From Larus michahellis (taxonomy: Eukaryota; Chordata; Aves; Charadriiformes; Laridae): a stretch of 64,000 nt of DNA. Of this stretch, positions 39,214 through 49,748 are shown piece by piece. Location: contig NC_133896.1 of NCBI RefSeq assembly GCF_964199755.1, forward strand, positions 99,942,549 through 100,006,548, written 5' to 3'. The translations under genes and the position numbers were made by a program. How positions within the stretch are numbered: position 1 is the stretch's first letter; each line of letters opens with the position of its first letter. A model generated the notes under the pieces. That model was given only the letters and a program-made list of their open reading frames with translations, did no database searches and was not told the origin of the DNA.

Positions 39214-41961
39214 TAATTCCACAATACTTGCCCAGGCTGTGTTCTGAAGAGAAGGAAGGAGCAGGGTTTTTGGAAACAAATGCGTTTTGTTTCTGATTTT
39301 TGCAGTGGTCCGAGATACCAAGATAGGCACATCTCACTGTTTCCTGGAGTATGTAAGAAAGGTTTCAGGACAAATGTTGCTAATACCGGCCGCTAGTTGG
39401 CATTATTGATCCATCCCAGTAAATGGAGGTGGTGCAATAAAAACCTGGGAGGGCAGCGCTGGGGGAGCTGAGGCATCCTCCTCCTCCTCCTCCGTGCTGG
39501 CTTCGCAGCCTTCTCCAGCTCTGGAGGTTGATGGTTGCCCTGTGCTACAGCCTGGCCAAAGCGGGCTGGAACCGCCTGGACACCACAGGCCTGCTGCACC
39601 TTCCCAGCCCACCCTCCCTTTCCCCTGGTTTGTTGCTGTCTGTACGGGCTGCGCTGGGTTTCCCATCAGGAGAAGAGGTGACAAGCGCTTTTGGTCACCG
39701 CCCTGCCCAGGAGGAACTTTCTTAGGCTGAAGACACCTCACGGGGTTTGGGTCACCGCAGATGTTACGTAGTGTTTGGGCCAAAATCCAAATGCTCAAGG
39801 TCTGCAGCATTAATAATTACAATTTGTAGATGTAGCAATAATTTACCAGTAACTCGCATGGAAGTGCTTTGAGAGCAGAAGGCTGCTGGGAGCCAGCTCA
39901 TCTTGTGCAACCGATGGGTGTGTGTATTTTTGAAAGAGCCTTTTGTTACAGAGCTCGGTGGAATTAGACTTGTCTTAATCTGCTTTGACTGGGAGTAGAT
40001 TTATGCCAGAAGACCTGAGAAATAAGATGCAGCTGATGAAACACGTACGAGTTGAGGTATCAGAGTGTTGCCTGAAGTGGATTCTGCTTGGTAAAAGGAG
40101 AGCAAGTCAGCCTTCGGGAAAGTAGAAACTTTGGAATAGAAGAGAAAAAGAAATTCCACACCCTCTTTAAGACAAAAACCTCATTAAATTGTTTCGTAGA
40201 ATAGTTTCCATTCATACATAGAGACTAATCTTCAATTAAATCGTTACTGAATGGCAAGGGTAAAGGTGCTGTCTGTCCCTGCCTGCGTGTGGTTTAGGGA
40301 CCTTCCATGACACAGTAGGACTACAATGAGAGAAACGCACTTTCGGTTTGAAATCCACTTTTAATCTTGACGTTTTTAAGGGAACTGCAGGCAACTATGA
40401 TGCCAAATCTGATTTTCGGGATTATAGACTTCTCAGATTCACGTTACCATTTGCTCGTTAAAAGGCAAGATCCATTTGCTGCAGCAGTTTGGGACCCTCC
40501 CGGCTAGATTAAAAAAATGACTGGCTTTCTGGGCTACTTGGCAGGGATGCGGACGCAAAGGTTGATCAAGTCGGATCCGCTTTTGGAAAGCTGGGTTGTA
40601 GGCCCTCCCGTCAGCCACCAACGGTGCAAAGAGTGTTCGGGGGCTGAAGGATTTCTGAGCAGCAAGTTCTTTTCAAAGAGGAAATACTTAAAAGCGTCTA
40701 CCTAAGGCTAAGGTATTGTAACTGAGCTCTGAGGCTTGAAGAACAACCATCTCCTTGCGTGTTTAAAACATACAGCCTGATTTAACAAATCATCACTTGC
40801 ATAAAGAGGTTTGTTGAATGAGGGAGAAGGTGCACTTGGGAGATAGCTGCTGATGAGGGAGCAAGCGAGTTTTTACCTTTATTAGACTGTGCTATTTCTG
40901 GCACTACTCAGCATCTGATTTGATTTTATGGGTTACATTTGCAAATTTTACTGTGACTGCATAAATTCAATCTATGGTGTAAAAAAAACAGTCCTTGGAG
41001 TAGAAAACTGCCTAGCTAATTCCCAGTGAAACCCTTCCTTCACCTGACAGTGGAAGAAATATTTGAATAATATAAAGTAATTCCCTCCTGCCTCCTCATG
41101 GGCTGATTAATATAATTTCATGTTGCACCTGTCCCATGTTTTTTAATACAGTTAAAACATGTATAATAATCTAAATTATAGACCTCCAATTTGCATAATA
41201 GACTTTAGAAATACCATGTTGTTTTACTACATATTTTGGGGGCAGCCGCGGTGCTAAAAACATCCCAATCGCAACCTCGTGGACAAAAAAGCTCGCTCGT
41301 ATTTTACAAGATGGTTACCTCAATGGAAACGAGGAAAGCAGAAATATTTGTTTGCAAAGTAGAAATCTGAGAAGTCTCCCCTGCGAATATTGGTAATAGC
41401 TCAGTAGTGATGTTAACAGTAATAGCAGGCACATGGTTTCGCCCGCTTTTTGTTTCGGCGTCGTGTTGCTTACCCGCTTCTTCCCGCCGGCCTCGACCGA
41501 GAGGCTTTGCCACCGCAGTGTGGTGCAACCTAAAAACAAAATAACTTCTGTGTCTGCCCCCTGCCTACTACCCGCTCCGATAACAGGGGAAGAGAGATGA
41601 CTCATCTCTATCGTGAGTAACCACTCACGTTCCCCTTCTCTCTGGATCCTGCCCACTTGACGTGCACGACCAAAAAAAAATCCCCATCCTCCCAAACCAG
41701 GCTCCCCGGAGCCGAGGCCTGGGAGGAGCAGGGCAAATGCTCCCGCGCTGTCACACCTGGGGTGAGGGGTAAGTGCGTGTGGGGATGTGAGCCTGTATTA
41801 GCAGCGGCGGGGGACCAAGGGTGGTGCTTGTGGTTTCCACCTCTACAGCCGCACAAGAGGGTGGAAATTTGGGGTTGCAATTTGGTGTTGCGAGTGGGGG
41901 CTGCAAAACCTGCGGGACGCCTCTGGGGATAACCTTGGAGGACAGGGTGCAAGGTGGCATC
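39214..41961. other. Intergenic region directly upstream of the NFKBIZ minisatellite
   Basis: No gene recognised. 40900-41250 is AT-rich with a composite CCAAT + ATTTGCAT (octamer) at 41186-41196. From 41440 GC content rises towards the promoter. The longer open frames on both strands around 41.3-42.0 kb show no family similarity. Confidence 0.5.
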
Positions 41962-42400
41962 CCATCCTACCCCATCCTCCCCATCCCACCCCATCCCCGT
42001 CATCATTCTCATCCCACCCCATTATTCCCATCCCCATCATCCTCTCCTCATCCCACCCCAAACCCATACCCATTGTCCTCATCCCACCCCAAACCCATCC
42101 CCATCATTCCCATCCCACCCGATCATCCCCCTCCAAATCCTCTCCATCCTCTCCATCACACCCCAATCCCATCCCCATCATCTCCATCCCCATCATTCTC
42201 ATCCCACCCCATTACCCCCAACCCCATCATCCTCTCCTCATCCCACCCCAAACCCATACCCATTGTCCTCATCCCACCCCAAACCCATCCTCATCATCCC
42301 CTTCCCCATCCTCCCCATCCCGCCCCATCATCCCCATCCTCATCGTTTTCATCCCACCCCATCATCCTCATCCTCACCATCCCCATCCCACCCCGCTGCC
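41962..42400. repeat. C-rich, G-poor minisatellite abutting the NFKBIZ promoter
   Basis: About 430 bp built from variants of CCCATCATCCTCATCCCACCCC, with almost no G on the + strand (a handful in total). The anchor ATCCCACCCC recurs many times. There is also a higher-order repeat: 42001-42100 and 42191-42290 agree at about 97 of 100 positions with a 190-bp offset. The minus strand is correspondingly rich in GGGG runs and may form G-quadruplexes. The absence of stops makes long spurious open frames across it. Confidence 0.93.
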
Positions 42401-42555
42401 CGGGCTGGGGGAGCGGGTCGATACCGCCGGCCCCGCCCCTCGCCCCGCCCCTCGCCCCGCCCCGCGCGCGGCCACGTCCCACCGCCCTTACGGGAAGCGC
42501 GGCCCCGCCCCGCCCCGGCCGCGAGCGGGGGGGAGGGGGGGCGGGGGCGGAGCCT

Positions 42556-42564
42556 CTATAAGAG
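42556..42564 (+). promoter_or_regulatory. NFKBIZ: TATA box of NFKBIZ
   Basis: CTATAAGAG lies 133 bp before the start codon. It predicts initiation near 42587 and a 5' UTR of about 100 bases. A TATA box together with a CpG island suits a rapidly inducible primary-response gene. Confidence 0.75.
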
Positions 42565-42689
42565 CCGCCGGCGGCGCTGTCGCCCCCCACTCCCGCCGCG
42601 CCGCCCGCTCAGCCCTGGCAGTGTCTGCTGCCGCTCCGCCGCCCGCCGCCCTCTTCCTCCGCCGCCGCCCGCCGCCCCGCGGCACCGCC

Positions 42690-42933
42690 ATGATCGTGGA
42701 GAGCAGCCGGGACGCGGCGCCCGATGGCGTCGACGGCGGTGGGGGCGGCGGCGCCCTCAGCAGCCCCATCAACCTCGCCTACTTCTACGGGGCCTCGCCC
42801 CACTCCAGCGAGGGCAGCTGCTCGCCGGCCCACTCCGCCCCGGGGTCGCCGGGCTCCGACTCGGACCTCTCGGTGAGCAGCCGCGGCGGCGGCCGGAGGG
42901 ACCCCCGGGGCGGTGCCCGCCCCGCGCTGCAAG
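42690..42933 (+). CDS. NFKBIZ: NFKBIZ exon 1 (long-form start)
   Basis: The ATG at 42690 has G at -3 and starts MIVESSRDAAP, matching the mammalian MIVD... start. The conserved block is SSPINLAYFYGASP, followed by APGSPGSDSDLS. A glycine run (residues 16-21) is encoded by GC-rich repeats and has no close counterpart in mammals. The donor is CAAG|GTACGG. The exon has extreme GC content and the frame is open upstream to the predicted transcription start. Confidence 0.95.
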
Positions 42934-45900
42934 GTACGGCGAGCCCCGGCCGCGGCGGTCCCGGTCCCCTGCGCCCGGCGCGGGGGGAGGGCGCGGAGCC
43001 GCGGTTCCCGCGCCCTCCCCTATCGATCGCGGACCCTTTTGGGCTTAAAACGCTGCGAAGCGGTGAAAAAGGAGGAGCTCGGCGTCGGGCGGGAGCGCGT
43101 CGGCGGCGCTGGGTGCCCGGCGCCGGGAGCGGCATCGGGCCGGGGCGGGGGGGGGCGGGTCTCCGGGCGAGGCCCTGAGGCGGCGAACCGGGGGGGGCAT
43201 AGGGGGGCTTCGCCTCGGCTCTTCTCGGCGAGACCGGGCATTGAGGTTGTTTTCCATCAGTGTTTTTTTTATTTTATTATTATTATTTGTTTATTTATTC
43301 CTTAAGCCGCCAGCTCCGTTGTCGCTTAAATCCGTGTTTTGTTTTCGTGTCCCGACAGTTGAACAGCACATGGCGGGGGGGAAGCAGCACAGAGGACCTT
43401 TCCAAGGGGTCCGCGTGAAGAACTCGGTGAAGGAGCTCCTGCTGCACTTCAGGAGCAGCAAGCAGATGTCCTCGGGCCCCGCCGCGGAGGAAGGCAAGGT
43501 AACCTGCATTTTTCAGCACTGACATAAGTGCTTTTCGTGGTTCCTGAAGCTGGCAAAAAGGAGGAGGGGAAAAAAAAAAAATATATATTAAAAAAAAAAA
43601 AGGCATGCGATAACGCTAGAAACGAGCTTGCTGCCTTATCTGATGTGGATGGAGTCAGTGTTTTTCCTTTTCAATGCGTAGTGGAAGAACAGAGCTGGGA
43701 AGAAATTAGCAAGAAGGTTTACGGCGGGAGGAGGAGGAGGCACCTAAAAGCATTCTTACTAAGCTTTATTTTCTAAAGGGAGTTTGGATAAAGATAAGTT
43801 TGTGTTATGAAACCTCAGAAACTCCCTGTTAGCTGGAGTGAGGTCATTCATTGTGAGAGTTGGGGAATCTTCTCAGAAGAGAAGTTTGTCATGCTGTTGT
43901 GCTCCTCCGTGCAGAGCACATGATATAAAGGCGTACCCCTCCAGTCTGAAAAGATAGAAACAGGGGAAAAAAAAAAAAAAAGAAATTATGGGAAGAATAA
44001 AGGGGATTTTGTTCACGGCATTGAAGAAGTATAAAATTGGCTGGCTTGTTTATTTTTAAGAAAAAAAAACAATAATCCTCAGACCTCAGTAAGGAACAGT
44101 GTCTTTCTCTAGATTTTCTTGAGTTTTGTGGTATTGTAACAAATAGCTTAAAAAGCCTTAAGAAAAATGGTGGTTCTCATTTAAGTTCCATAAAAGTCTT
44201 TCCATTTTCTAACCTTAATTAAAAGCAATTAAATTAGGGTTAGACAATCATGTACTAGAATTATTCTAAGGTATATTCTATGTTTATAGAAGCATGTCTC
44301 TGCTTCTTTCTTCTTTTTTTTCTTTTTTTTTTTTTTTCTCCCCTAAAATAACATTATAATAATGGAACAATCTGGATTTTTCTCAAAAGGCACAAGGAGG
44401 ATTGGTGAATTACGAGCAGTACACAGGTAAAAAAAAGCCCTTTCTTTTAAACACCCTTCGATAAGACTTTAAAAGTCGATTGTGAGAGTAACCTCCAAGT
44501 GGATTCTAAATTTATTTTGTTTTCAGCAGAGCTGAAGAGTGTACTAGGTCACAGTGGCAAAAGAAAGGCTCCCGAGCTCCTTTCTGATGGACCTTCTTTC
44601 AAACGGCAAGCTAATATTCACCCACACCTCCTGGTAAGCTTGCAGTAATTTTTTCTGTGCCTTTATTTTTCAGTTTGCTTTGTGTGATCAGAAACTGCCA
44701 GATACAATTATACCTCTAACTTTCTGGGGCTTGTTTTGATTTTTCTTTTCTTTCTTTTTTTTCTTCCCCCCCCTCCCGACAGACACCACCCCAGACCCCA
44801 ACTTCTATGGATAACATGGAGGAGACGCATAAAAACGACCCAAAGCATGACAGCAGTTCTGACCTGCTTCAGAACATTATAAACATCAAGAATGAGTCAA
44901 GCCCCGTTTCTCTGAACACAGTGCAGGTTAGCTGGTTGCACACCGTCCCCAGTCACGGCTCGCCCGGAGAGCAGTACCAGGACAGCCCAGGAACACAGGC
45001 TTTCTCCCCATCCCAGAAGTACCAGGCGTTCCCAGATCACACCTCCCAGCACATGCTCGATCCACCGCAGCATTACCAGTTTCCTCCGTCGCAGAACCAG
45101 GATTTGTCACAGAGCTACCCTTCGGATGCCTCCCTGGACTACAGGCCATTTGCTTCCAGTGACCAGTCTCCTGGCTACCAGCAGAACACCTTTGAGAACC
45201 ACGAGCTGCAGTACTGCCCATCACAGAGCTTCTCCTCCCTCTTGAATGACTCCGAAGGCTCAGAGGGCATCTCTGCTCCCCTCCAGCCCATGACCCACCC
45301 GCAGGCTGATGTTGGCCCCCATGCTCCGAACTTCAGCTTGCTTTCCAATAACATCTGTGGTAGTCTGGAGCGTAGTGCCTCTTTGGCGACTTTGAATGTC
45401 TCTCTGCCTGACCAAAACATCACCAGAAACACGACGCAGCTGGGCAAGTCGTTTTTTCAGTGGCAAGTGGAGCAGGAGGAAAACAAGCTGGCGAACATCT
45501 CTCAAGACCAGTTCCTTGCAAAAGACGCGGATGGAGACACGTGAGTGCTGTTTGTTTCTGTGCTTCTGATGTGGAAGGCTGGGGAATATTTCTGTGGGGG
45601 TTTTGGTGGACCATGGGGTTGTTAATGGATGCTGTTTATTAGGGTTTGTGTGTCACGAGTGCAGTAGTTTCGCTAGTCAAATGAAACCCATGGTCATGCT
45701 GACGGGCTGCGATGCACAGAGTTGCAGCAGACTGGGTAGATAAGGTATTTGTCTAATTTCAGGTACTTATTGTTAGACTTTTATCTAGTAAATGGGGAGA
45801 AAAAGATTGTAATTTAGATGCTTTAAATTGCCCTGGGAAGAAGGTGCCTGTAATTCTGTCTTAGTCACCCAGAGGACGTCTGAAGCTGGCAGTGTAACAC

Positions 45901-48900
45901 CACTCCCATGTGTTTGGATCTCTGTAATGACTTGAGCCCCAGCTTTGCGTGGTGGTGTAACTCTGTGTTTCCCCTCTTTCCTGCAGCTTCCTTCACATTG
46001 CGGTTGCCCAGGGCCGACGAGCTCTCTCCTATGTCCTTGCGAGGAAGATGGCTGCCCTGCACATGCTGGATATTAAAGAGCACAACGGCCAGGTGAGGTT
46101 CTCAAAAAAATCTTCGCACCCGCTTTGCGCACCTGAGTGCTTCTGCATGTCTGGACCTTGAGGAAGATGTGGTGAAATGCTTATTTAATATTAACCCCAA
46201 GATTTAGCCTGCATACTAATATTAACCTTGAGCTATTAATACTTCTTGGGATCACCTTGAGCTGGTAAAACTATGTGCTCTGCCTCATTTGTCCTGGCTT
46301 CCTGGTATTCATAATCACTGCTAAATAATACCAGGTAGCTAGGCTTTTTATTTGTTTTAGTCGCTCTTTCCTGTTCGGGGTCAGATGACTAATAGTTTAA
46401 ATTTTCTTCTTGATGTTTGCAGAGTGCTTTCCAGGTGGCTGTGGCTGCCAATCAGCATCTCATTGTGCAGGACCTGGTTAGCTTGGGGGCTCAAGTCAAC
46501 ACCACCGACTGCTGGGGCAGAACGCCGTTGCACGTTTGCGCTGAGAAGGGGCATGCCCAGGTCCTCCAGGTGAGAACCCGTCAGGCGCAGCTCTGCCCTG
46601 AGCGTTAACGCTTGTACTTGGTATTAGTTGTCTTGGGGAAACTCTGAAAACACTGCTCCTCCCTTTGTCCTTCTCTCTGTGTAGCCTCGTGAGCATGTCT
46701 CAGGGCTCTGCAGTAACCGGCTTAATGTGAGACTGAATTTCAGATTATTCTCACCAGTGTTTTAGAGTAATTTGGTGGGATCCTCTAGTCTACGAAAACA
46801 ATTAAATATTAAGTATCTTCTTAATGCCGTTATTTATTGCAACTTGGTTGCAGTAAGGCTGTTTACAAACTTAAGTAAGCAATATGTGGTTTGGATAAGA
46901 CCTAAATGCATACCTGTTCCCACTTTTGTAGGCGATCCAAAAGGGAGCCATGGGAAGCAATCAGTATGTGGACCTCGAGGCAACAAACTATGATGGTGAG
47001 TAGTCAAGAGTTGATAATTTACAGAGTTACTGGATGTTACAGTGTTTTACGGCTGCTGGTGTGGAGGTTGTCCTGGGTTGAGAAGCAATAAAAATGGAGC
47101 ATATCTTTGCCAGGTTAAAATTTGCAATTACAATTGAAATTACATTACAATTGGCATATCTGTCAGATAAAAACATGGTTAGTCTGTGCCTGTCAGGGCC
47201 TCTTCCCTCTTACATGCAATCGCTGTGTTTGGCATGGAGAGTGTAGGTGGTAACAGGCTGTTGTTAAAAACATGTGAGTTGCCAGTGATACATTGGTGGA
47301 TGTAGAAGCCACAATTTCTGACACCAGAGAGCTGTTTTAATTGAATCGCTTCCCATATAACAGCTCTTTCTAAAGTACAGTGGGGGCGGGGGGGGGGAGG
47401 AGGAGGAGGGAAGTATTAGAAATTGATTCTTTTATTATCTGCTGTCTGAGAGCTCACAGTAGGTTGCTACTTAATTCCTCTGGCGATGGACAGCCCAAAT
47501 CCCAAGCCATTCAAGAGCAATCACTGTCACTTAGAAATGTGGAACCGTCCCTGGGCTTAACAGGGAGAGAAGTTCCTTTATCCATCCTTCAAACCAAGCA
47601 GCCAGTCAATACTTCTGTATTGCATTTGTTCATTAATGACAGTTACTTTTTTTTTTTTTTAACATTAAGGTTTGACGGCATTGCACTGTGCTGTTCTGGC
47701 CCATAATGCTGTGCTGCATGAGCTGCAAAACAGCCAGCCACCTCACTCCCCTGAGGTCCAGGAGCTGCTGCTGAGAAACAAGAGCCTGGTAGAAACCATC
47801 AAGACTCTAATACAAATGGGAGCATCTGTTGAAGCGAAAGTAAGTATACGGGCTTTGTGTGAAGTGCCAGATCCAGAGAGAATGTGGAAGCAGAACATGT
47901 CCCTTTCTCCCACACCACGTCTTAGCTTTATTACAAAGGAAGTAGACTAATTTGAAAGCTTCCCTACAGCTTAATTTACCCCAAGTGGAATGAGAATGTT
48001 GCATTTATTCAGAACAAGGTATTATCAATGCAAATGGAACCATAGGGAAAGAGGGAGGTGACAGTCTAATTTCTGGATTAAGAATGGTGCTACGCTGGCT
48101 GCAGCTGGTTGTGTCTTAAAAGTAAGAATATGTTTGGAATGCTCTGAGGTATCTGTAGGAATATGGTGCTGATGATACCTTGTTCTTGAACTGCAAACTT
48201 TAATTAAAAACTGCTTCCCTGTCTAGTTTAGGTCTGTGCTGGGCCAGATCGTTACTTAGTATGACATTTGATATTTTGGCTTTGTAAGCTTACTGCCAAA
48301 TGAGATCTGGTCCATTGTTTGTTAGGGATTCATATTAAAATGTGTATTCGGATTGGCTTTCAGTGAATTGTAGTGTAAATATGTTTGTTCAACACTCTGC
48401 AGTTACTCTGCTTTCTGTTTTATTTGTCTGCGTGTTTGCCCTGGGTAAGGTGAAGCACCCGCAGGGAAGACTAACAGTTTCTTTTTTGCTAGGATCGCAA
48501 AAGTGGTCGCTCAGCTTTACACTTGGCAGCAGAAGAAGCGAACTTAGAGCTCATTCGTCTCTTTTTGGAGCTGCCCAACTGCCTCTCTTTCGTTAATGCA
48601 AAGGTACCGTGATTTTTCCGTAATGCAGATACAATCTGGGATGTGCATGTGTATGGCACCGCGGTGTCCGGAGACGCATGCTCCTGGCTTTTCCTCATGG
48701 AATTACTTTTTCTTCTCCAGGCTTACAATGGCAACACAGCACTCCACGTGGCTGCCAGCCTGCAGTATCGGGTGAGTCAGTTGGATGCTGTGCGCCTGCT
48801 AATGCGAAAGGGAGCTGATCCGAGTGCCAGAAACTTGGAGAATGAGCAGCCAGTTCATCTGGTTCCTGATGGCCTTGTAGGAGAACAGGTAAAAAAAGAA

Positions 48901-49674
48901 ACCAAACAACCCTTTCCTCTGGTCCCTTCTGTCCCCATCTTCACAAAAGCCTTATTCCTCTCCTAAAGTTGCTTTTGGATTTTGAGTTCCATCTTGTAGG
49001 GAAGAGATTTAGCAATTTTATTTAGAGATTAGAGATTTAGAGCATTTAAGAGATTTGCCTTTTTTTTTTTTCATGGATCTTTGGTTTTAATGTCAGGATC
49101 AGGCAGAATATACAAAGACCTGAAACTTTAGGTTTCACTTGTAGCTTTTGGTTTTTTTCCATCTCAAAAGCTTTTTCCTGCCAAGCGGGGTTGTTTTTTT
49201 TTTTTTTTTTTTTCCCTTTGTAACCCTGCAACATACTGGAGTTAATATTCCTTCTCTTGTTCATGTCAGCATGGCCTGAGATCATGCTTTTATTGCTCTT
49301 GTAATAATTAGTAATGACAGTTCTCTGGCCTGAATAACAGATGAAGAAAATCCCTTTTTCCTAGGAGCTGTACAAATACATGATGAAAAAGGGGACTGTT
49401 GATCTAAGAAGCTAGTAACTTAAGCAACTGAGTGATTCTGTTCCCTTTCATTGGTTCAAATGCTGTAAAATTGGATCAATTCTGGTGTAACTGAACCTAG
49501 GCTCAGATAAATGAGGAATGCAGAACTGGGTCTAGGGTGTGGTGTTTTTTTTTATTATTTTAGATTATGACTCACTTTAGGATGATGAATACTGATGTTT
49601 TGTCTTTTTCTATTCTCCAGATAAGACGTATCCTAAAAGGGAAGGCGATTCAGCAGAGAGCGTCGCCGTTTTAA
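42690..49674 (+). CDS. NFKBIZ: NFKBIZ, I-kappa-B-zeta (twelve coding exons)
   Basis: Coding exons are 42690-42933, 43359-43498, 44390-44426, 44530-44633, 44783-45540, 45987-46092, 46423-46569, 46932-46995, 47670-47839, 48493-48603, 48721-48888 and 49621-49674. All junctions are GT/AG and in phase, giving 700 residues (mammalian long form about 718). Parts in order: N-terminal region with SSPINLAYFYGASP; the OCA-like POU-binding peptide QGVRVKNSVKELLL (residues 97-110); a bipartite NLS (KRK 151-153, KR 165-166); a Q/S/P-rich transactivation region (about 176-428); and ankyrin repeats from about 429 to the end. The protein is nuclear and inducible. It binds p50 NF-kappa-B through the ankyrin repeats and drives secondary-response genes such as IL6 and LCN2; it also acts with POU2 factors. 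Identity is certain from exon-by-exon similarity. Functions are those of the family. Confidence 0.98.
43359..43498 (+). CDS. NFKBIZ: NFKBIZ exon 2 (short-form start and OCA-like motif)
   Basis: It runs from acceptor CCCGACAG to donor CAAG|GTAACC and encodes VEQHMAGGKQHRGPFQGVRV and onward. The methionine at 43370 (residue 86) lies where mammalian I-kappa-B-zeta short form begins (Met101 in human). QGVRVKNSVKELLL resembles the POU-binding peptide of OCA-B (POU2AF1), known in mammalian I-kappa-B-zeta as well. Confidence 0.96.
44390..44426 (+). CDS. NFKBIZ: NFKBIZ exon 3 (37-bp small exon)
   Basis: It encodes AQGGLVNYEQYT plus one base, equivalent to the mammalian TQGVNIEQFR segment. The acceptor TCTCAAAAG is weak, preceded by T- and C-rich sequence that runs back to 44313. 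The donor is ACAG|GTAAAA. Skipping of this 37-bp exon would shift the frame. Confidence 0.9.
44530..44633 (+). CDS. NFKBIZ: NFKBIZ exon 4 (nuclear localisation signal)
   Basis: It encodes ELKSVLGHSGKRKAPELL, then SDGPSFKRQANIHPHLL. The two basic clusters KRK and KR, 11 residues apart, form the bipartite NLS of the family. The acceptor is TTTTCAGCAG, a tandem NAGNAG site. The second AG (exon from 44530) matches the mammalian length; the first (44527) would add one alanine. Confidence 0.94.
44783..45540 (+). CDS. NFKBIZ: NFKBIZ exon 5 (transactivation region)
   Basis: The largest exon, 758 bp. It starts TPPQTPTSMDNMEETHKNDP and contains the well conserved SSDLLQNIINIKNESSPVSL and NTVQVSWL. A rapidly diverging Q/S/P/Y-rich centre follows. 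The end is conserved again: NTTQLGKSFFQWQVEQEENK, then LANISQDQFLAKDADGD, which leads into the first ankyrin repeat. The acceptor follows a C-rich tract (CCCTCCCGACAG). The donor is ACAC|GTGAGT. Confidence 0.97.
45987..46092 (+). CDS. NFKBIZ: NFKBIZ exon 6 (ankyrin repeat 1)
   Basis: It encodes TFLHIAVAQGRRALSYVLAR, then KMAALHMLDIKEHNGQ, the first ankyrin repeat with the TxLHxA signature. The acceptor is TTTCCTGCAG and the donor CCAG|GTGAGG. Confidence 0.97.
46423..46569 (+). CDS. NFKBIZ: NFKBIZ exon 7 (ankyrin repeats 2-3)
   Basis: It encodes SAFQVAVAANQHLIVQDLVS, then LGAQVNTTDCWGRTPLHVCA and EKGHAQVLQ. Phase 0 at both ends (49 codons), so skipping would preserve frame but remove one and a half repeats. 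Confidence 0.97.
46932..46995 (+). CDS. NFKBIZ: NFKBIZ exon 8 (ankyrin region)
   Basis: A 64-bp exon encoding AIQKGAMGSNQYVDLEATNY and D, nearly identical to mammals. The acceptor is CACTTTTGTAG and the donor GATG|GTGAGT. Confidence 0.96.
47670..47839 (+). CDS. NFKBIZ: NFKBIZ exon 9 (ankyrin repeats)
   Basis: It encodes GLTALHCAVLAHNAVLHELQ and, further on, SPEVQELLLRNKSLVETIKT and LIQMGASVEAK. The insertion between repeats (NSQPPHSPEVQELL) is a family trait. The acceptor ATTAAG follows a T-run (47647-47660). The donor is CGAAA|GTAAGT. Confidence 0.96.
48493..48603 (+). CDS. NFKBIZ: NFKBIZ exon 10 (ankyrin repeat)
   Basis: It encodes DRKSGRSALHLAAEEANLEL, then IRLFLELPNCLSFVNAK, exactly 37 codons with phase 0 at both ends. 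The acceptor is TTTTTTGCTAG and the donor AAAG|GTACCG. Confidence 0.97.
48721..48888 (+). CDS. NFKBIZ: NFKBIZ exon 11 (last ankyrin repeats)
   Basis: It encodes AYNGNTALHVAASLQYRVSQ, then LDAVRLLMRKGADPSARNLE and NEQPVHLVPDGLVGEQ, 56 codons, phase 0 at both ends. Acceptor TTCTTCTCCAG; donor ACAG|GTAAAA. Very close to the mammalian sequence. Confidence 0.97.
49193..49213. repeat. Poly-T tract in the last NFKBIZ intron
   Basis: A long uninterrupted T run in the intron between exons 11 and 12. It is probably polymorphic and carries no splice role, being about 400 bp from the acceptor. Confidence 0.9.
49621..49674 (+). CDS. NFKBIZ: NFKBIZ exon 12 (C-terminus)
   Basis: It encodes IRRILKGKAIQQRASPF and TAA at 49672-49674. 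The acceptor is TATTCTCCAG. The mammalian protein ends in the same basic segment, with PPY in place of SPF. Confidence 0.96.
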   Translation: MRRILKGKAIQQRASPF

Positions 49675-49748
49675 GCTCCATGTTTCTTGGAGTCCAGCAA
49701 CTCACACTCACTGTCAGTCAGGCAGTCCTAATGTATCTGTAAATAGAC

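Larger units (their letters stand above)
42385..43250 (+). promoter_or_regulatory. NFKBIZ: NFKBIZ CpG island and proximal promoter
   Basis: A very GC-rich, CpG-dense block covers the promoter, the first exon and the start of intron 1. GGGGCGG / CCCCGCCC Sp-type boxes are repeated at 42430-42470 and 42507-42550. A TATA box (CTATAAGAG) lies at 42556-42564. By eye no exact GGGRNNYYCC kappa-B site lies in the 180 bp before the TATA box, although mammalian NFKBIZ is driven by NF-kappa-B. Sites may lie further away or be degenerate. Confidence 0.85.

Noticed and set aside
41821-43048. Long overlapping open frames (246 and 364 codons) running through the minisatellite into NFKBIZ exon 1
   Set aside because: They arise because the repeat and the CpG island lack stop codons. 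The encoded H/P/S-rich repeats follow the DNA repeat, and the true NFKBIZ frame in exon 1 is different from the longest one.
44313-44338. T-rich tract upstream of NFKBIZ exon 3 considered as a retroposon tail
   Set aside because: No retroposed body or target-site duplication is visible. It is more simply an extended polypyrimidine tract or a slippage-prone run.
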